From Symbiodolus clandestinus (GTDB lineage Bacteria; Pseudomonadota; Gammaproteobacteria; Enterobacterales; G038960095): 64,000 bases of DNA. The notes below the pieces were generated by a model, which had not been told where the DNA came from, made no database searches, and saw only the letters and a list, made by a program, of their open reading frames with translations. The translations under genes were made by a program, and so were the position numbers. Each line of letters starts with the position of its first letter. Position 1 is the first letter of the stretch. Shown piece after piece: positions 37,680-47,169 of this stretch. The stretch spans positions 1,116,001-1,180,000 of the forward strand of contig CP152425.1 of assembly GCA_038960095.1 (NCBI GenBank), given 5' to 3'.

Positions 37680-38603
37680 ATGATTAATCTCTGGTACCAA
37701 CGTAGCTTGATTACGCTGGAATCATTAACCCGCGAAGCGCTTGAGCAACTCTTTGAGCTGGCAGCCTGCTATAAAAAACAAAAGCCACTCCTGAAATTAT
37801 CCAACTGCCTGTTAGCCAGCTGCTTCTTTGAACCTTCAACCCGGACGCGGCTGTCGTTTGAAGCTGCCATTCACCGTTTAGGAGGTTCTGTTATTGGCTT
37901 TGCAGACGGTCAGAGTTCTTCACAACAAAAAGGGGAGTCCTTCCGGGATACCATTCGTATTATCAGCGGTTATGTGGATGCTATCATTTTACGTCACCCG
38001 CAAGCTGGAGCGGCGCAAGCAGCTGTTGAAGCTGCTGGTGAAATTCCAATCATCAATGCCGGTGATGGTGCCCATCAACACCCAACACAAGCGCTACTGG
38101 ATCTGTTTACCATCCAAGAAACTCAACAACGATTAGATAATCTAAACATTGCTTTAGTCGGTGACTTAAAATATGGGCGGACTGCCCATTCGTTGATTCA
38201 GGCATTAACGCTATTTAGGGGTAATCATCTGTTTTTAGTGGCTCCGGAAAATTTGGCATTGCCGCAAACCTTATTAGCGCAATTACAACAGCAAGGGTGC
38301 CACTATAGTCAGTATCAATCACTGGCCCAAGTATTGCCGCAAGTTGATATTCTTTACATGACACGAATACAGCAGGAACGTTTTCAGGCCACTGAGACAC
38401 TAATGCCTCCCAGCATAACGCTGACCACTATGGATCTGCAGTTTATGCGCCCGCAGGCTAAAGTGTTGCACCCCCTTCCTCGATTAGCCGAGATAGCTCC
38501 TGAAGTCGATAGCTCTCCACAGGCCTACTATTTTCAACAGGCAAACAATGGTATCTATGTTCGTCAAGCACTGTTAAGTTTGTTAATGAATCCTAATGGG
38601 TAG
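37680..38603 (+). CDS. pyrB: Aspartate carbamoyltransferase catalytic subunit
   Basis: Condenses carbamoyl phosphate and aspartate in pyrimidine synthesis. 307 residues. FEPSTRTRLSFE is the carbamoyl phosphate site; INAGDGAHQHPTQALLDL, GDLKYGRTAHSL and HPLPR follow. AAGGAG lies 11 bases before the ATG, and TATAAT at 37645-37650 may be its -10 box. The regulatory gene pyrI does not follow, and no leader peptide with a U-rich attenuator was recognised, so allosteric CTP control may be lost. Confidence 0.97.
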   Translation: MINLWYQRSLITLESLTREALEQLFELAACYKKQKPLLKLSNCLLASCFFEPSTRTRLSFEAAIHRLGGSVIGFADGQSSSQQKGESFRDTIRIISGYVDAIILRHPQAGAAQAAVEAAGEIPIINAGDGAHQHPTQALLDLFTIQETQQRLDNLNIALVGDLKYGRTAHSLIQALTLFRGNHLFLVAPENLALPQTLLAQLQQQGCHYSQYQSLAQVLPQVDILYMTRIQQERFQATETLMPPSITLTTMDLQFMRPQAKVLHPLPRLAEIAPEVDSSPQAYYFQQANNGIYVRQALLSLLMNPNG

Positions 38604-38741
38604 GTAGGATAATCGCTACTCAAGGGGTTGATTGCAGAGTTAGTGAGAATTCGGTAAAATACGCGGCTATTCTTTTTCTTAAGTCACCATCAGTAGCCTG
38701 TCGGTGGTGGATTTGTCACTTACAATGGATGAGAGAAATCT

Positions 38742-39032
38742 ATGTTTACCTTAAATATCGAGCTACGGTCTGAGTTGGGGAAAAGTGCCAGCCGTCGCTT
38801 ACGTCATGGCAATACAGTCCCAGCCGTTATTTACGGCGGCAAGCAATCTCCGGTTTCTATTCAATTAAACCAAGATGAGTTGCTTCAGGCTGAGTCAAAA
38901 GCGGGTTTTTATGCCAATCCACTAACGTTAATGGTTAATGATCAAGCGATAGTGGTTAAGGTCCAAGCGGTGCAACGGCATCCCTTCAAACCGAAATTTC
39001 AACATCTTGATTTCTTGCGAGTGATCTCGTAG
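38742..39032 (+). CDS. rplY: 50S ribosomal protein L25
   Basis: Short, enteric-type L25 that binds 5S rRNA; 96 residues (E. coli 94). SRRLRHGNTVPAVIYGG and VQRHPFKPKFQHLDFLRV are family signatures. The leader contains a small hairpin (CACCATC ... GGTGGTG, 38686-38712) of unknown importance. Confidence 0.96.
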   Translation: MFTLNIELRSELGKSASRRLRHGNTVPAVIYGGKQSPVSIQLNQDELLQAESKAGFYANPLTLMVNDQAIVVKVQAVQRHPFKPKFQHLDFLRVIS

Positions 39033-39041
39033 CTTTTAGAG

Positions 39042-39076
39042 CCTAGGATTCAGAAACATAACCTCTGAATTCTAGG
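39042..39076. terminator. Strong hairpin after rplY
   Basis: CCTAGGATTCAGA pairs with TCTGAATTCTAGG over 13 bp with one G-U and a 9-base loop. No T-run follows, so efficiency as an intrinsic terminator is uncertain. It lies between rplY and the convergent tRNA-Pro. Confidence 0.55.
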
Positions 39077-39123
39077 AAACCAGTTGGCAATCAAAAGAGA
39101 AAAGATAATCTTGTTCTGACTTC

Positions 39124-39200
39124 TGGTCGGCCTGACTGGATTTGAACCAGCGACCCCTGACACCCCATGACAGTGCGCTACCAGGCTGCGCTACAGGCCG
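39124..39200 (-). tRNA. tRNA-Pro (GGG)
   Basis: Minus-strand cloverleaf, acceptor CGGCCTG/CAGGCCG, anticodon GGG in CATGGGGTG, T-loop TTCAAAT and encoded CCA. Closely follows E. coli tRNA-Pro(GGG). Confidence 0.95.
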
Positions 39201-39418
39201 ACGAGGTGTTAGTGTACCGTTTTTCACCATAATTGCAACCATCTTACCGCTGCTATTGGAGTGAATTGCTGAATTCACAGGATAATCTCTACTGTTCTAA
39301 AACTTGATCTTAAGAGCGTTGAAGTACGCCATAGAAGATTTAAAAATATTAATTGATAACTAAATTAAGCCAACCCAAGGATAGACAATTGATGGTTAAT
39401 TATCGTAAAGAGGCTAAC

Positions 39419-40825
39419 ATGGATAATCTTCCCAATGAATCAATTAGCAGTACTCAGAAAAAACGTTCTATTTCTGAGCAGAGATCCGCAGTTAGAGATA
39501 ATTTGGTTCAGCAGGAATTTGATAAAAAAAGAATGTCTAAAAGTCTGTTAAGCCAAATAGATATGTCTGAAATTGAAGTTATCGAATATCAAGAAATTTT
39601 GACTGATGAAGAAACCCCTGAACAGTTATATAGCGAAGATAGGAACTTTTATGTTAATCATATGATAGACATCAAACCTATCGATAATAACACGTTTCAG
39701 GTGACCAATTTTACCCCGACTGATTTTTCAAAATTAACAGTATTAATGCAATTACCCAATAGCGATTCCCAAGTCGCATTAGGTTATTTGCCGGAATTAC
39801 AAGGCCACTCTCAACTGATTTGTCGCTATCCTTTTATTAAAAAAGATAGCCTGTATCAAACAGATACTGGTTCTCTGATCAGTTTGGATTCTGATGTAAA
39901 TTTATTGGATAATCCACCTATATTGGATGTTTACACAGATCATCCTGTATTTGAAAAATTGCAACAAATTACTGTTAATTGGGATGCTAGATTTTATCAT
40001 AAAGGTAATCAAGGGGGCATTCACTTACCTCCTGCTTATGCAAGAGGTTATACAGTTTTAATAGCAGAAATTGCTTATATTGTTAGTAGTAATGAATATA
40101 AAAATAGCTTTTTACAAGGCCGTTTTGGTGAGTGGATAGATCCACAAGATACCGTAAATGAAGATGGTTCAGATAAAATCAGAAAATTTTCTACGGAAAT
40201 GCTTGAAAAATTGTACCATAATGGTCTGAATTTCAAAGTGTATCGTTTAGGATTGCTAGGAAAAGAGGGTGGTATTGGCGGAACTGGTTCTTCTAGTAAA
40301 ACCGGTTATGCTAGAATTGCTCTTTTAGAATCTTATTTTTATTGGGAAGATGATGCCATATTTGAAACTTTTGGTCATGAATACGGTCATGCTATCTGTT
40401 ATCCTATGAATTATATAGGTCATGAGACAAATATTCCTCATGTTGATTTTTATAAAGGTAATGGATTGATTTTTTCAGAATTATACAATAAATTTCGTGA
40501 TAGTAACCGATTACCCTTTTCGCTTCCTGGCATGAAGACCAATGAAATGCTGGGCTTTACTAAAGTATTCGCTACTCAAGATATTAAAAATGCAAAACGA
40601 TTGATGTGTGCCCTTGAACAACTGGACGAAGAAGCGGATAGTGAAGAACCTGCTCAAACTTGTAAATTCGAAAAGCCTTTTAGAGTCACTCCTAATACCA
40701 GTCGCTTGATTCAAGGGCTAGTTTCTACCCCTGATCAAGGAGAGATATCAACAGCAACTTCATTAATTCCTAATCTGCCTGACTCAGTGCAATTCCAGAG
40801 TATTGCTAACCATAATATTTTATAA
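39419..40825 (+). CDS. Unknown protein with HEXXH zinc-protease motif
   Basis: No family recognised. The ATG at 39419 is preferred because AAAGAGG precedes it; the open frame begins upstream at a TTG. 468 residues, AT-rich, with no signal peptide and a polar Ser/Gln/Lys-rich N-terminus. FETFGHEYGHAI at residues 315-326 gives HEYGH (H320, E321, H324), the zinc-metallopeptidase core. A downstream IGHETNIPHVDF could supply a third ligand. Preceding residues GGIGGTGSSSKTGYARIAL are Gly/Ser-rich. The composition suggests an injected or secreted protease, which is inference. A terminator follows. Confidence 0.65.
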   Translation: MDNLPNESISSTQKKRSISEQRSAVRDNLVQQEFDKKRMSKSLLSQIDMSEIEVIEYQEILTDEETPEQLYSEDRNFYVNHMIDIKPIDNNTFQVTNFTPTDFSKLTVLMQLPNSDSQVALGYLPELQGHSQLICRYPFIKKDSLYQTDTGSLISLDSDVNLLDNPPILDVYTDHPVFEKLQQITVNWDARFYHKGNQGGIHLPPAYARGYTVLIAEIAYIVSSNEYKNSFLQGRFGEWIDPQDTVNEDGSDKIRKFSTEMLEKLYHNGLNFKVYRLGLLGKEGGIGGTGSSSKTGYARIALLESYFYWEDDAIFETFGHEYGHAICYPMNYIGHETNIPHVDFYKGNGLIFSELYNKFRDSNRLPFSLPGMKTNEMLGFTKVFATQDIKNAKRLMCALEQLDEEADSEEPAQTCKFEKPFRVTPNTSRLIQGLVSTPDQGEISTATSLIPNLPDSVQFQSIANHNIL

Positions 40826-40902
40826 AGGTTAGATCGCTTGCGTAGTCCTTGATGCGCTAGCTTCCAGTGATTAAGTTAATTTTCAGAGAAAGGCGCTTTT
40901 TC

Positions 40903-40934
40903 GGCGAGCACATTAGACTTTGTCTCGCCTTTTT
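40903..40934 (+). terminator. Terminator after the HEXXH gene
   Basis: GGCGAG pairs with CTCGCC (6 bp, 15-base loop), followed by five T. It also lies at the end of convergent purC. Confidence 0.65.
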
Positions 40935-40951
40935 CCTCACACCAGCTTCTT

Positions 40952-41695
40952 TTAAGGGATCAGCCCTCCTTCAGGTTTCATGGTGGTAAAGTTAACACCT
41001 AACCGATCAGCAATCATTTGATAGCTTTCGAGGACTTCTCCTAATTGCTGGCGAAAGCGATCTTTATCTAATTTTTGTTGGTTGTTTAGATCCCAGAGGC
41101 GGCAGTTATCGGGTGAAATCTCATCACCCAGTACAATTTCATTCTTAAATAATCCGAATTCCAATTTATAATCGACCAATAGTAAGCCAGCTTTATTGAA
41201 TAGGGCAGTCAGTAGAGTATTAATCTGTAAACTCAAGGTGCGGATACGTTGATACTGTTCGGGGGTGATCCAGCCAAAAGTGTAGCCATAAAACTCATTA
41301 ATTAATGGATCATCCAGCTCATCATTTTTTAAAAATAGCTCAAATAGGGGTGGCTCAAGCAGGGTTCCCTCCGTAAGCGCTAAGCGCCGGCAAAGCCCTC
41401 CAGCAGCTCGGTTTCGGACCACACACTCGACGGGCAGCATGGCCAAGCGTTTAACCAGTACCTGATTAGCGGATAGTAACCGCTCCTGTTGGGTTGGGAC
41501 GCCAGCCATTTGTAACTGTTGCATGATAAAGTAACTAATCTGATTATTTAAGGCTCCTTTACCGGGTAGAGCCTCTAACTGGCGACCATTAAAAGCAGAA
41601 ATATCATCCCGAAATTCAACAATTAAATAGTTATCGTCTGATGTTGTATAGACTGTTTTGGCTTTACCGCGATAAAGCGTGGCTAGCTTCTGCAT
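40952..41695 (-). CDS. purC: SAICAR synthase
   Basis: Joins CAIR with aspartate in purine synthesis, consuming ATP. 247 residues (E. coli 237). LYRGKAKTVY, DDISAFNG, PVECVVRNRAAGGLCRR and GDEISPDNCRLWD match. It follows bamC and dapA in the same order as E. coli. Confidence 0.97.
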   Translation of the reverse strand: MQKLATLYRGKAKTVYTTSDDNYLIVEFRDDISAFNGRQLEALPGKGALNNQISYFIMQQLQMAGVPTQQERLLSANQVLVKRLAMLPVECVVRNRAAGGLCRRLALTEGTLLEPPLFELFLKNDELDDPLINEFYGYTFGWITPEQYQRIRTLSLQINTLLTALFNKAGLLLVDYKLEFGLFKNEIVLGDEISPDNCRLWDLNNQQKLDKDRFRQQLGEVLESYQMIADRLGVNFTTMKPEGGLIP

Positions 41696-41745
41696 CGTAC
41701 TATTCCCAATAAAAAACCTAAGTGTCTAATCAATGGAGTAATCGG

Positions 41746-42510
41746 TTAGAGGTGGTGACTAGATGGCTGCATAATCTCTACGGAGGTGGTTGGCGTTTTT
41801 GTTCCATTGCTGGACGAAGGATCGTCGGAGGTTTGTGGAGTATGGCTCACTAACTCTGTGAGCAAACGGTTAACCCAAAGGATGGTATAGTGCCGCCGTT
41901 GATAATCAGATAGCTTTGGTTGTTGGTCGGGGTGAGTTAGCTTAGCCGACTGGGATGCTTGAGAAGAAGCATCGGCTGTTTTAGGTAGGTATTGTGCGTC
42001 AAGCAATCTCCCCATTAATTGCGGTGACCGGTTTTTATCCAGTAAAGATAAATGAAAGCGCGCTTTGAGACAAACATCCCTATCTTCAAGCACTATCCAA
42101 TCAGTGGTTAAGCTAGTTTTAGTGGATCTAGATAACCCAACTTTTTGTTGAATAAGTTGCTGCGTCAGTTGCTCCCATAAATTATTAATATCAGTCTGTA
42201 CGGATAGTTGATGAATTACCTGCTGATCCAGGTAATAAGCCTCAGAGCTGGGAAGCAGCGCTAGTGGCTGAATGGGTGGGCGAATATCTAGCTGCTCAAC
42301 GGCTGCCAACTTAGGAGGTTGAGGTATTTTATAGATTTCGGCTTCAGGAGGTAAGGAGATGCCGTTAGGCAACTGTAAGGCTTGCAGAGGCGCCTGATTA
42401 CAGGGTGCACAGGTCGCATCTACATAGACTCCTTCGGCAACGTGTTGACTACAGCCGGTGATGATCAACAGGCTAACCAGTGCTAGGGTGGGGGTTGACG
42501 GCAACAACAT
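41746..42510 (-). CDS. bamC: Outer-membrane assembly lipoprotein BamC, short form
   Basis: Lipoprotein of the BAM complex. Lipobox LIITGC gives an N-terminal acylated Cys. LDIRPPIQPLAL, a strong BamC signature, and LTTDWI are conserved. At 254 residues it lacks the second C-terminal helix-grip domain of E. coli BamC (344); the end is low-complexity Ser/Thr/Pro. Located between dapA and purC as in enterobacteria. Confidence 0.88.
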   Translation of the reverse strand: MLLPSTPTLALVSLLIITGCSQHVAEGVYVDATCAPCNQAPLQALQLPNGISLPPEAEIYKIPQPPKLAAVEQLDIRPPIQPLALLPSSEAYYLDQQVIHQLSVQTDINNLWEQLTQQLIQQKVGLSRSTKTSLTTDWIVLEDRDVCLKARFHLSLLDKNRSPQLMGRLLDAQYLPKTADASSQASQSAKLTHPDQQPKLSDYQRRHYTILWVNRLLTELVSHTPQTSDDPSSSNGTKTPTTSVEIMQPSSHHL

Positions 42511-42525
42511 AAAGAAAGCTCCTCA

Positions 42526-43446
42526 TCAATGGTCATTGGCAGAGTGGTTAGGGAGTAGACCAGCAGCATAAATCGCGGCCCTAACGGCCGGCTGGGCCTG
42601 GTCACTGAGAGGGGTTAAAGGCAAGCGTAACGTATTGCTATTAATCAGTCCCAGCTGATGACAAGCCCATTTAATCGGAATCGGATTGGATTCAGCAAAT
42701 AGTGCTTGATGCAAAGGAAGCAGTGAATGATTGAGTTTTTGTGCTGCTTCCCATTGCTTTTCGATGGCTAATTGGCAAAGAGTAGCCATCGATTTAGCAG
42801 CTACATTAGCAGTAACAGAAATTACACCATCACCACCTAAGCGTATAAAATCGAGGGCACTGGCATCATCACCACTCAGCAATATAAAGGGTTTGTTGAG
42901 CAACCGGCGTAAGCGGCTGACTCGCCTTAGATCACCACTGGCCTCTTTAATACCAATAATCATCGGCAATTCAGCCAAACGAGCAATGGTTTCAGGCAGC
43001 AGATCACAACCGGTACGGCTGGGAACATTGTACAAAATTTGCGGCAACTGGGTTTGGCCAGCAATCGCACTAAAATGTTGTAGTAAGCCCATTTGCGTCG
43101 GTCGGTTATAATAGGGCGTTACCGTTAAGCACGCTGCAATGCCACTTTTTTCAAGCTGCTGGGTCCAGGTAATCGCTTCAGCAGTCGAATTACTTCCATT
43201 ACCAACAATAATGGGCAATCGTCCAGCAGCAAAATGAACACTGTTTTGAACGACTTGCCAGCGCTCTTCAAGGGTTAGGGTTGCCGCTTCACCGGTAGTC
43301 CCTAAAATGACTAGTGCCGAAGTTCCTTGATTAATCTGGTAGTCAATCAGCTTTTCTAAAGCTGCATAATCAATAGCCCCAGTGTCTTGCATTGGAGTTA
43401 CCAGCGCTACGATACTACGTGTCAAGTTATCAAACATGGTTTTCAC
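42526..43446 (-). CDS. dapA: 4-hydroxy-tetrahydrodipicolinate synthase
   Basis: Condenses pyruvate with aspartate semialdehyde for lysine and diaminopimelate. IIGIKEASGDL contains the Schiff-base Lys; GTTGEAATL, YYNRPTQMGL and YNVPSRTGCDL are conserved. 306 residues; the start may be the second Met (three codons in). gcvR, which lies between dapA and bcp in E. coli, is absent. Confidence 0.97.
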   Translation of the reverse strand: MKTMFDNLTRSIVALVTPMQDTGAIDYAALEKLIDYQINQGTSALVILGTTGEAATLTLEERWQVVQNSVHFAAGRLPIIVGNGSNSTAEAITWTQQLEKSGIAACLTVTPYYNRPTQMGLLQHFSAIAGQTQLPQILYNVPSRTGCDLLPETIARLAELPMIIGIKEASGDLRRVSRLRRLLNKPFILLSGDDASALDFIRLGGDGVISVTANVAAKSMATLCQLAIEKQWEAAQKLNHSLLPLHQALFAESNPIPIKWACHQLGLINSNTLRLPLTPLSDQAQPAVRAAIYAAGLLPNHSANDH

Positions 43447-43535
43447 GCTTAAAGTATTAACAGGGTGCTTGGCAGATAAAAATTTTCCGGTACCATGGGT
43501 GGCTTACCAGCAACCATCGAGGGCTATACTGTACC

Positions 43536-44015
43536 ATGAATACGCTGAAAGTAGGTGATAAAGCGCCACACTTTAAACTAGTTGATCAGGATAATGAGCT
43601 GATTGCACTATCTGACTTTCAGGGGCAAAAGGTTTTGCTCTATTTTTATCCGAAAGCGATGACTCCTGGATGTACTCTGCAAGCAGCAGGATTACGGGAT
43701 AGCATGGAGATTTTAAGAGCATTAGGGATTACTGTATTGGGCATTAGTAGTGATTCTCCTAAAAAACTGCAGCAATTTGTTGAAAAAGAGATGCTTAATT
43801 TTTCTCTGCTATCAGACAGTGACCATCAGGTTTCCGAACAGTTTGGAGTATGGGGTGAAAAGAGCTTTATGGGTAAACAGTATAATGGAATCCATCGAAT
43901 CAGCTTTCTTATCAATGAACAAGGTGTTATCGAGCAGGTTTTTAGTGCTTTTAAGCCAGTGGAACACCATGAGCATGTTTTACGATACTTAGGGCACTAT
44001 TCAGCAACCCCCTAA
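43536..44015 (+). CDS. bcp: Peroxiredoxin Bcp
   Basis: Thioredoxin-fold peroxidase. LYFYPKAMTPGCTLQAAGLRD contains the peroxidatic Cys in TPGCT. The E. coli resolving Cys, five residues later, is Ala here, so a 1-Cys mechanism or a different resolving partner is implied. 159 residues (E. coli 156). Divergent from dapA. Confidence 0.94.
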   Translation: MNTLKVGDKAPHFKLVDQDNELIALSDFQGQKVLLYFYPKAMTPGCTLQAAGLRDSMEILRALGITVLGISSDSPKKLQQFVEKEMLNFSLLSDSDHQVSEQFGVWGEKSFMGKQYNGIHRISFLINEQGVIEQVFSAFKPVEHHEHVLRYLGHYSATP

Positions 44016-44052
44016 ACGGCAGTGTGGTTACTCTCCTAGGAGAGTAACCGCT

Positions 44053-45105
44053 TTACCGTGCTGATTCAGCAAGCCAAACGCTGAATAGCGCTTTAAGCAA
44101 GATGGCCAATGGAATGGCAAAAAACAGTCCCCAAAATCCCCATAAACTTCCAAAAAATAGGCTCGCTAAGATAATTACCAACGGGTGAAGTTTAAGCGCT
44201 TCCGAAAACAGCAGCGGCACCAGTAGATTAGCATCCAGAATTTGAATCACCATATATAACCCCATAAAATACCCGCAATGGCTGCTCAAACCCCATTGAA
44301 ACAGTGCAACGCTAGCGACGGGTAAAGTGGCTAATAAAACACCTACATAAGGAATTAGTACGGAGATACCGACAGGAATTGAGAGCAATAGGGCATAATG
44401 TAACTGGAACAGAGCAAATAAACCGTAGGTAGCCAGGGTTACCAACAACATTTCCAGTAACTTCCCGCCAATATAGCGAGCAACCTGTCGGTTAACCATT
44501 TGCCAAACGGCATTGATCAGCTGTCGATGCTTTGGTAATAACTGCTGTGCGGATAATAGAAGCTGCTGCTTATCCTTGAGCATGAAAAATAGCATTAAAG
44601 GCATTAAAATCAGATAGACAGATAGTTTTATAATGGTTAATAGAGAGATAACCGAGTGTTTGACTAATGAACTCCCTAAAGTGAGTAATTTGGTTGGCAA
44701 CTGTGAGGTTACCGTATCGATAATACCGAATTCGACTAAGGTTGTGTAATAAGGACGTGTTAAAACAAAGTTATGGAGGCTACTTAACATCCTAGGAAGA
44801 TCATGTAATAAATGGATTCCTTGTTGGCCCAATTGAGGTAATAGTCCTAAGAAAAGCAGAGCTAATAGGCTTAGGGATAGCACTAAGACTGTCAAAACAG
44901 CCACTCCACGTGGAATAGAAAAGCGTTGTAGTAGATCAATGGGCCACTCCAAGAGGTAGGCCAGGATTAAAGCGGTACAAAAAGGGGCCAGTAAACTACT
45001 AAAAAAATAGAGACTGGCAACCCCCAGTAATAGCAGGATGGTTAAGGCAGACAAGGATGGGTTGGAAAAATGGCGCTGATAACAGCGTTGTAGCATTTCA
45101 AACAT
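44053..45105 (-). CDS. perM: AI-2E family transporter PerM
   Basis: Polytopic membrane protein of 350 residues with about eight hydrophobic helices. PVGISVLIPYVGVLLA and the C-terminal GSLWGFWGLFFAIPLAILLKAL are family signatures. Function in E. coli is poorly known (permease-like). It is divergent from bepA, as in E. coli. Confidence 0.9.
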   Translation of the reverse strand: MFEMLQRCYQRHFSNPSLSALTILLLLGVASLYFFSSLLAPFCTALILAYLLEWPIDLLQRFSIPRGVAVLTVLVLSLSLLALLFLGLLPQLGQQGIHLLHDLPRMLSSLHNFVLTRPYYTTLVEFGIIDTVTSQLPTKLLTLGSSLVKHSVISLLTIIKLSVYLILMPLMLFFMLKDKQQLLLSAQQLLPKHRQLINAVWQMVNRQVARYIGGKLLEMLLVTLATYGLFALFQLHYALLLSIPVGISVLIPYVGVLLATLPVASVALFQWGLSSHCGYFMGLYMVIQILDANLLVPLLFSEALKLHPLVIILASLFFGSLWGFWGLFFAIPLAILLKALFSVWLAESAR

Positions 45106-45301
45106 GCAAAGCTATCCTTTAATGGATGGGTAGATAGATAGGGCACCCACCTGATCGAATCGGTGGAGGTATTGTAGAATAAGTGTAGCCAAAGCATCTC
45201 CTGGGCAACTCATCAAGAGGATGTTAAAATATCGACTGACTGCGGTTTCTCTGCACCGGTTAATGAATCTTATTACTGACTTTAATAACTTACTAAAGTT
45301 A

Positions 45302-46783
45302 ATGCATCGCGCTAACAAAAGACCTTGGAAGCGGGCGGTTGGGTTATTATGCCTATTATTTCAGCAATCGCCAATGCTCTTAGCGTTGCCTAGCCCTTTG
45401 CCGGAGTTAGGAAGTGCCGCCAGTTTTTCTCTATCCATTGAACAAGAGCGATTGTGTGGTGAGCTGGTTATTCGTAAATTACGGGGACAGAAGCAACTGC
45501 TGCATGATCCGCTGCTGGATAATTACTTAGCAGGGCTAGGACAAAGACTGCGATTACATGCTGGATCACTACAATATCCGCTACAATTTTACTGGTTGCC
45601 CCGAAGCGATATTAATGCGTTTGCCTTAGTGGGGGGTTACTTGATGGTTTACACTTCTCTGTTGCAGGTGACTGAATGTGAAGATGAATTAGCAGCAGTG
45701 CTAGCTCATGAAATAGTTCATATTATGCAGCGGCACACCGCGCGCATGATCACTGCACAAAAAGCAGTACAGCCGCTAGCATGAGCTGCAGTCATCGGCT
45801 CGGTCATGCTAGCATTAACCAACCCCATGGCTGGTATGGCAGCATTTAGTGCTACCTTAGGCGGGGTACAACAACAAGCACTGATTTATTCGCAAGCTCA
45901 TGAAGCGGAAGCGGATCGAATCGGTATTAATTTATTGGTTCAGGCCGGTTTTGATCCACAAGCCATGCCAAATTTTTTAGTAAAATTGGCCCAGGGCACT
46001 TGCCATGCTGGGCAAGTGCCCGAAATTTTATTAACTCATCCACTGCCGCAACGACGGATAGCTGAAGCGCGAGGTAGGGCCTATCAGCAAAAGCAGGTAC
46101 GACGTTCTCGGCCGTCATTAGAATACTTTTTAGCCAAAATACGTTATCAGCAGCTGTATGCCGGTAAAGCTTCAGAGACTCAACTAGCGATCCCTTTATC
46201 AAGTGCTCTACTATCGGCGTTAGATGACAGCTCCCAAGCGCTACTGCAAGGCTATCACCAAGCGTTACAATGCTATCGACAGCGAAACTATGAAGTGGGG
46301 CGAAAACAGCTACGACCTTTGTTGCAGAGCTATCCGGATAATATCTGGTTACTGGATGCTCTAACCGATATTGATTTAGCCCAACGACGCTACCACTCAG
46401 CGGTTCAACGGTTACTGAAAGCTTTGCAACGACAGCCAGAGCAGCCGATATTATTACTGAATTTGGCCAACGTCTATTTGCAGCAGGGAGAGAATACTGA
46501 GGTTATTAGGCTATTGCGACCCTATTGCCACCGCCATCCCCATAGCAGTTTGGGTTGGCATCTATTGGCTCAGGCCTATGCTGGCTGTCGATTATTGGCT
46601 GATGAGCAGGCTGCACAGGCAGAGTGGCTGGCACTACAAGGAGAGTTTAAGGCGGCTCAGCAAGCTTTACGTCGTGCTCACCAAGCAGCCAGCCAGCAGC
46701 CATTACAGCAGGAGCGCTACCAGGTACGCCTGGAGCAGTTGCAGCAGTATCAGCATATTTTAGAACAGGCAAAAAATTTGTGA
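45302..46783 (+). pseudogene. bepA: Periplasmic chaperone/protease BepA with in-frame TGA
   Basis: M48 metalloprotease plus TPR chaperone for outer-membrane proteins. A signal-like N-terminus precedes LAHEIVHIMQRH (zinc HEXXH, H136-H140). Codon 161 is TGA at 45782-45784; the same frame continues with AAVIGSVMLAL and runs to 46783 with QEADRIG-like AEADRIG, LLTHPLPQRRIAEAR and TPR repeats. Aligned to E. coli, TGA replaces a Trp (TGG to TGA). Everything else is well preserved, so the mutation is recent or is read through. The start at 45302 is chosen by alignment; the Shine-Dalgarno sequence is weak. Confidence 0.9.
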
Positions 46784-46926
46784 TTTCTCGGTAAATCGCG
46801 ACTCCCCAGGCGCTCACACTACATTGAGGATAATAGGATCTAATGACTACCTTATCCTTCCGTGTCGGATAGCCTGTTTATGTCAATTCGATGCATTAGC
46901 ATTGCACTGACAGGTGAGGGATTGCG
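46784..46926. other. Intergenic region after bepA
   Basis: About 140 bp; no gene recognised. Followed by the Rpn-type remnant. Confidence 0.35.
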
Positions 46927-47133
46927 ATGATGGCATCTGTAAACGAAAAGGATAATCAGGAATCACAACCTCACGATAAGTTTGCGAGTGTGGACTAAAG
47001 AGTCGAATCGTTGCTATAGATTTCCTAGCGGCACATCGCCAAAAATTTACTGAATGAAGGTGCAGATATTCAGCTCATTCAGAGAACCACCAAACTCTCT
47101 GAAGAAGAGATCAATCGTCTACGCCTGCATTAA
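46927..47133 (+). pseudogene. Rpn/YhgA-like nuclease remnant
   Basis: The start encodes MMASVNEKDNQESQPHDKFASV, recalling the PHD..F opening of Rpn/transposase_31 proteins. After a large deletion, the end reads AKNLLNEGADIQLIQRTTKL then SEEEINRLRLH and stop, the typical Rpn C-terminus. Everything in between, including the nuclease core, is missing. Confidence 0.65.
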
Positions 47134-47169
47134 ACTATTGCTAGTTGCTCCCACGAAGGGAGCTAAACC

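Noticed and set aside
45782..45784. TGA read as Trp throughout the genome
   Set aside because: Other genes use TGG for Trp and TGA as a normal stop (for example mrdA and the MoaD-like gene).
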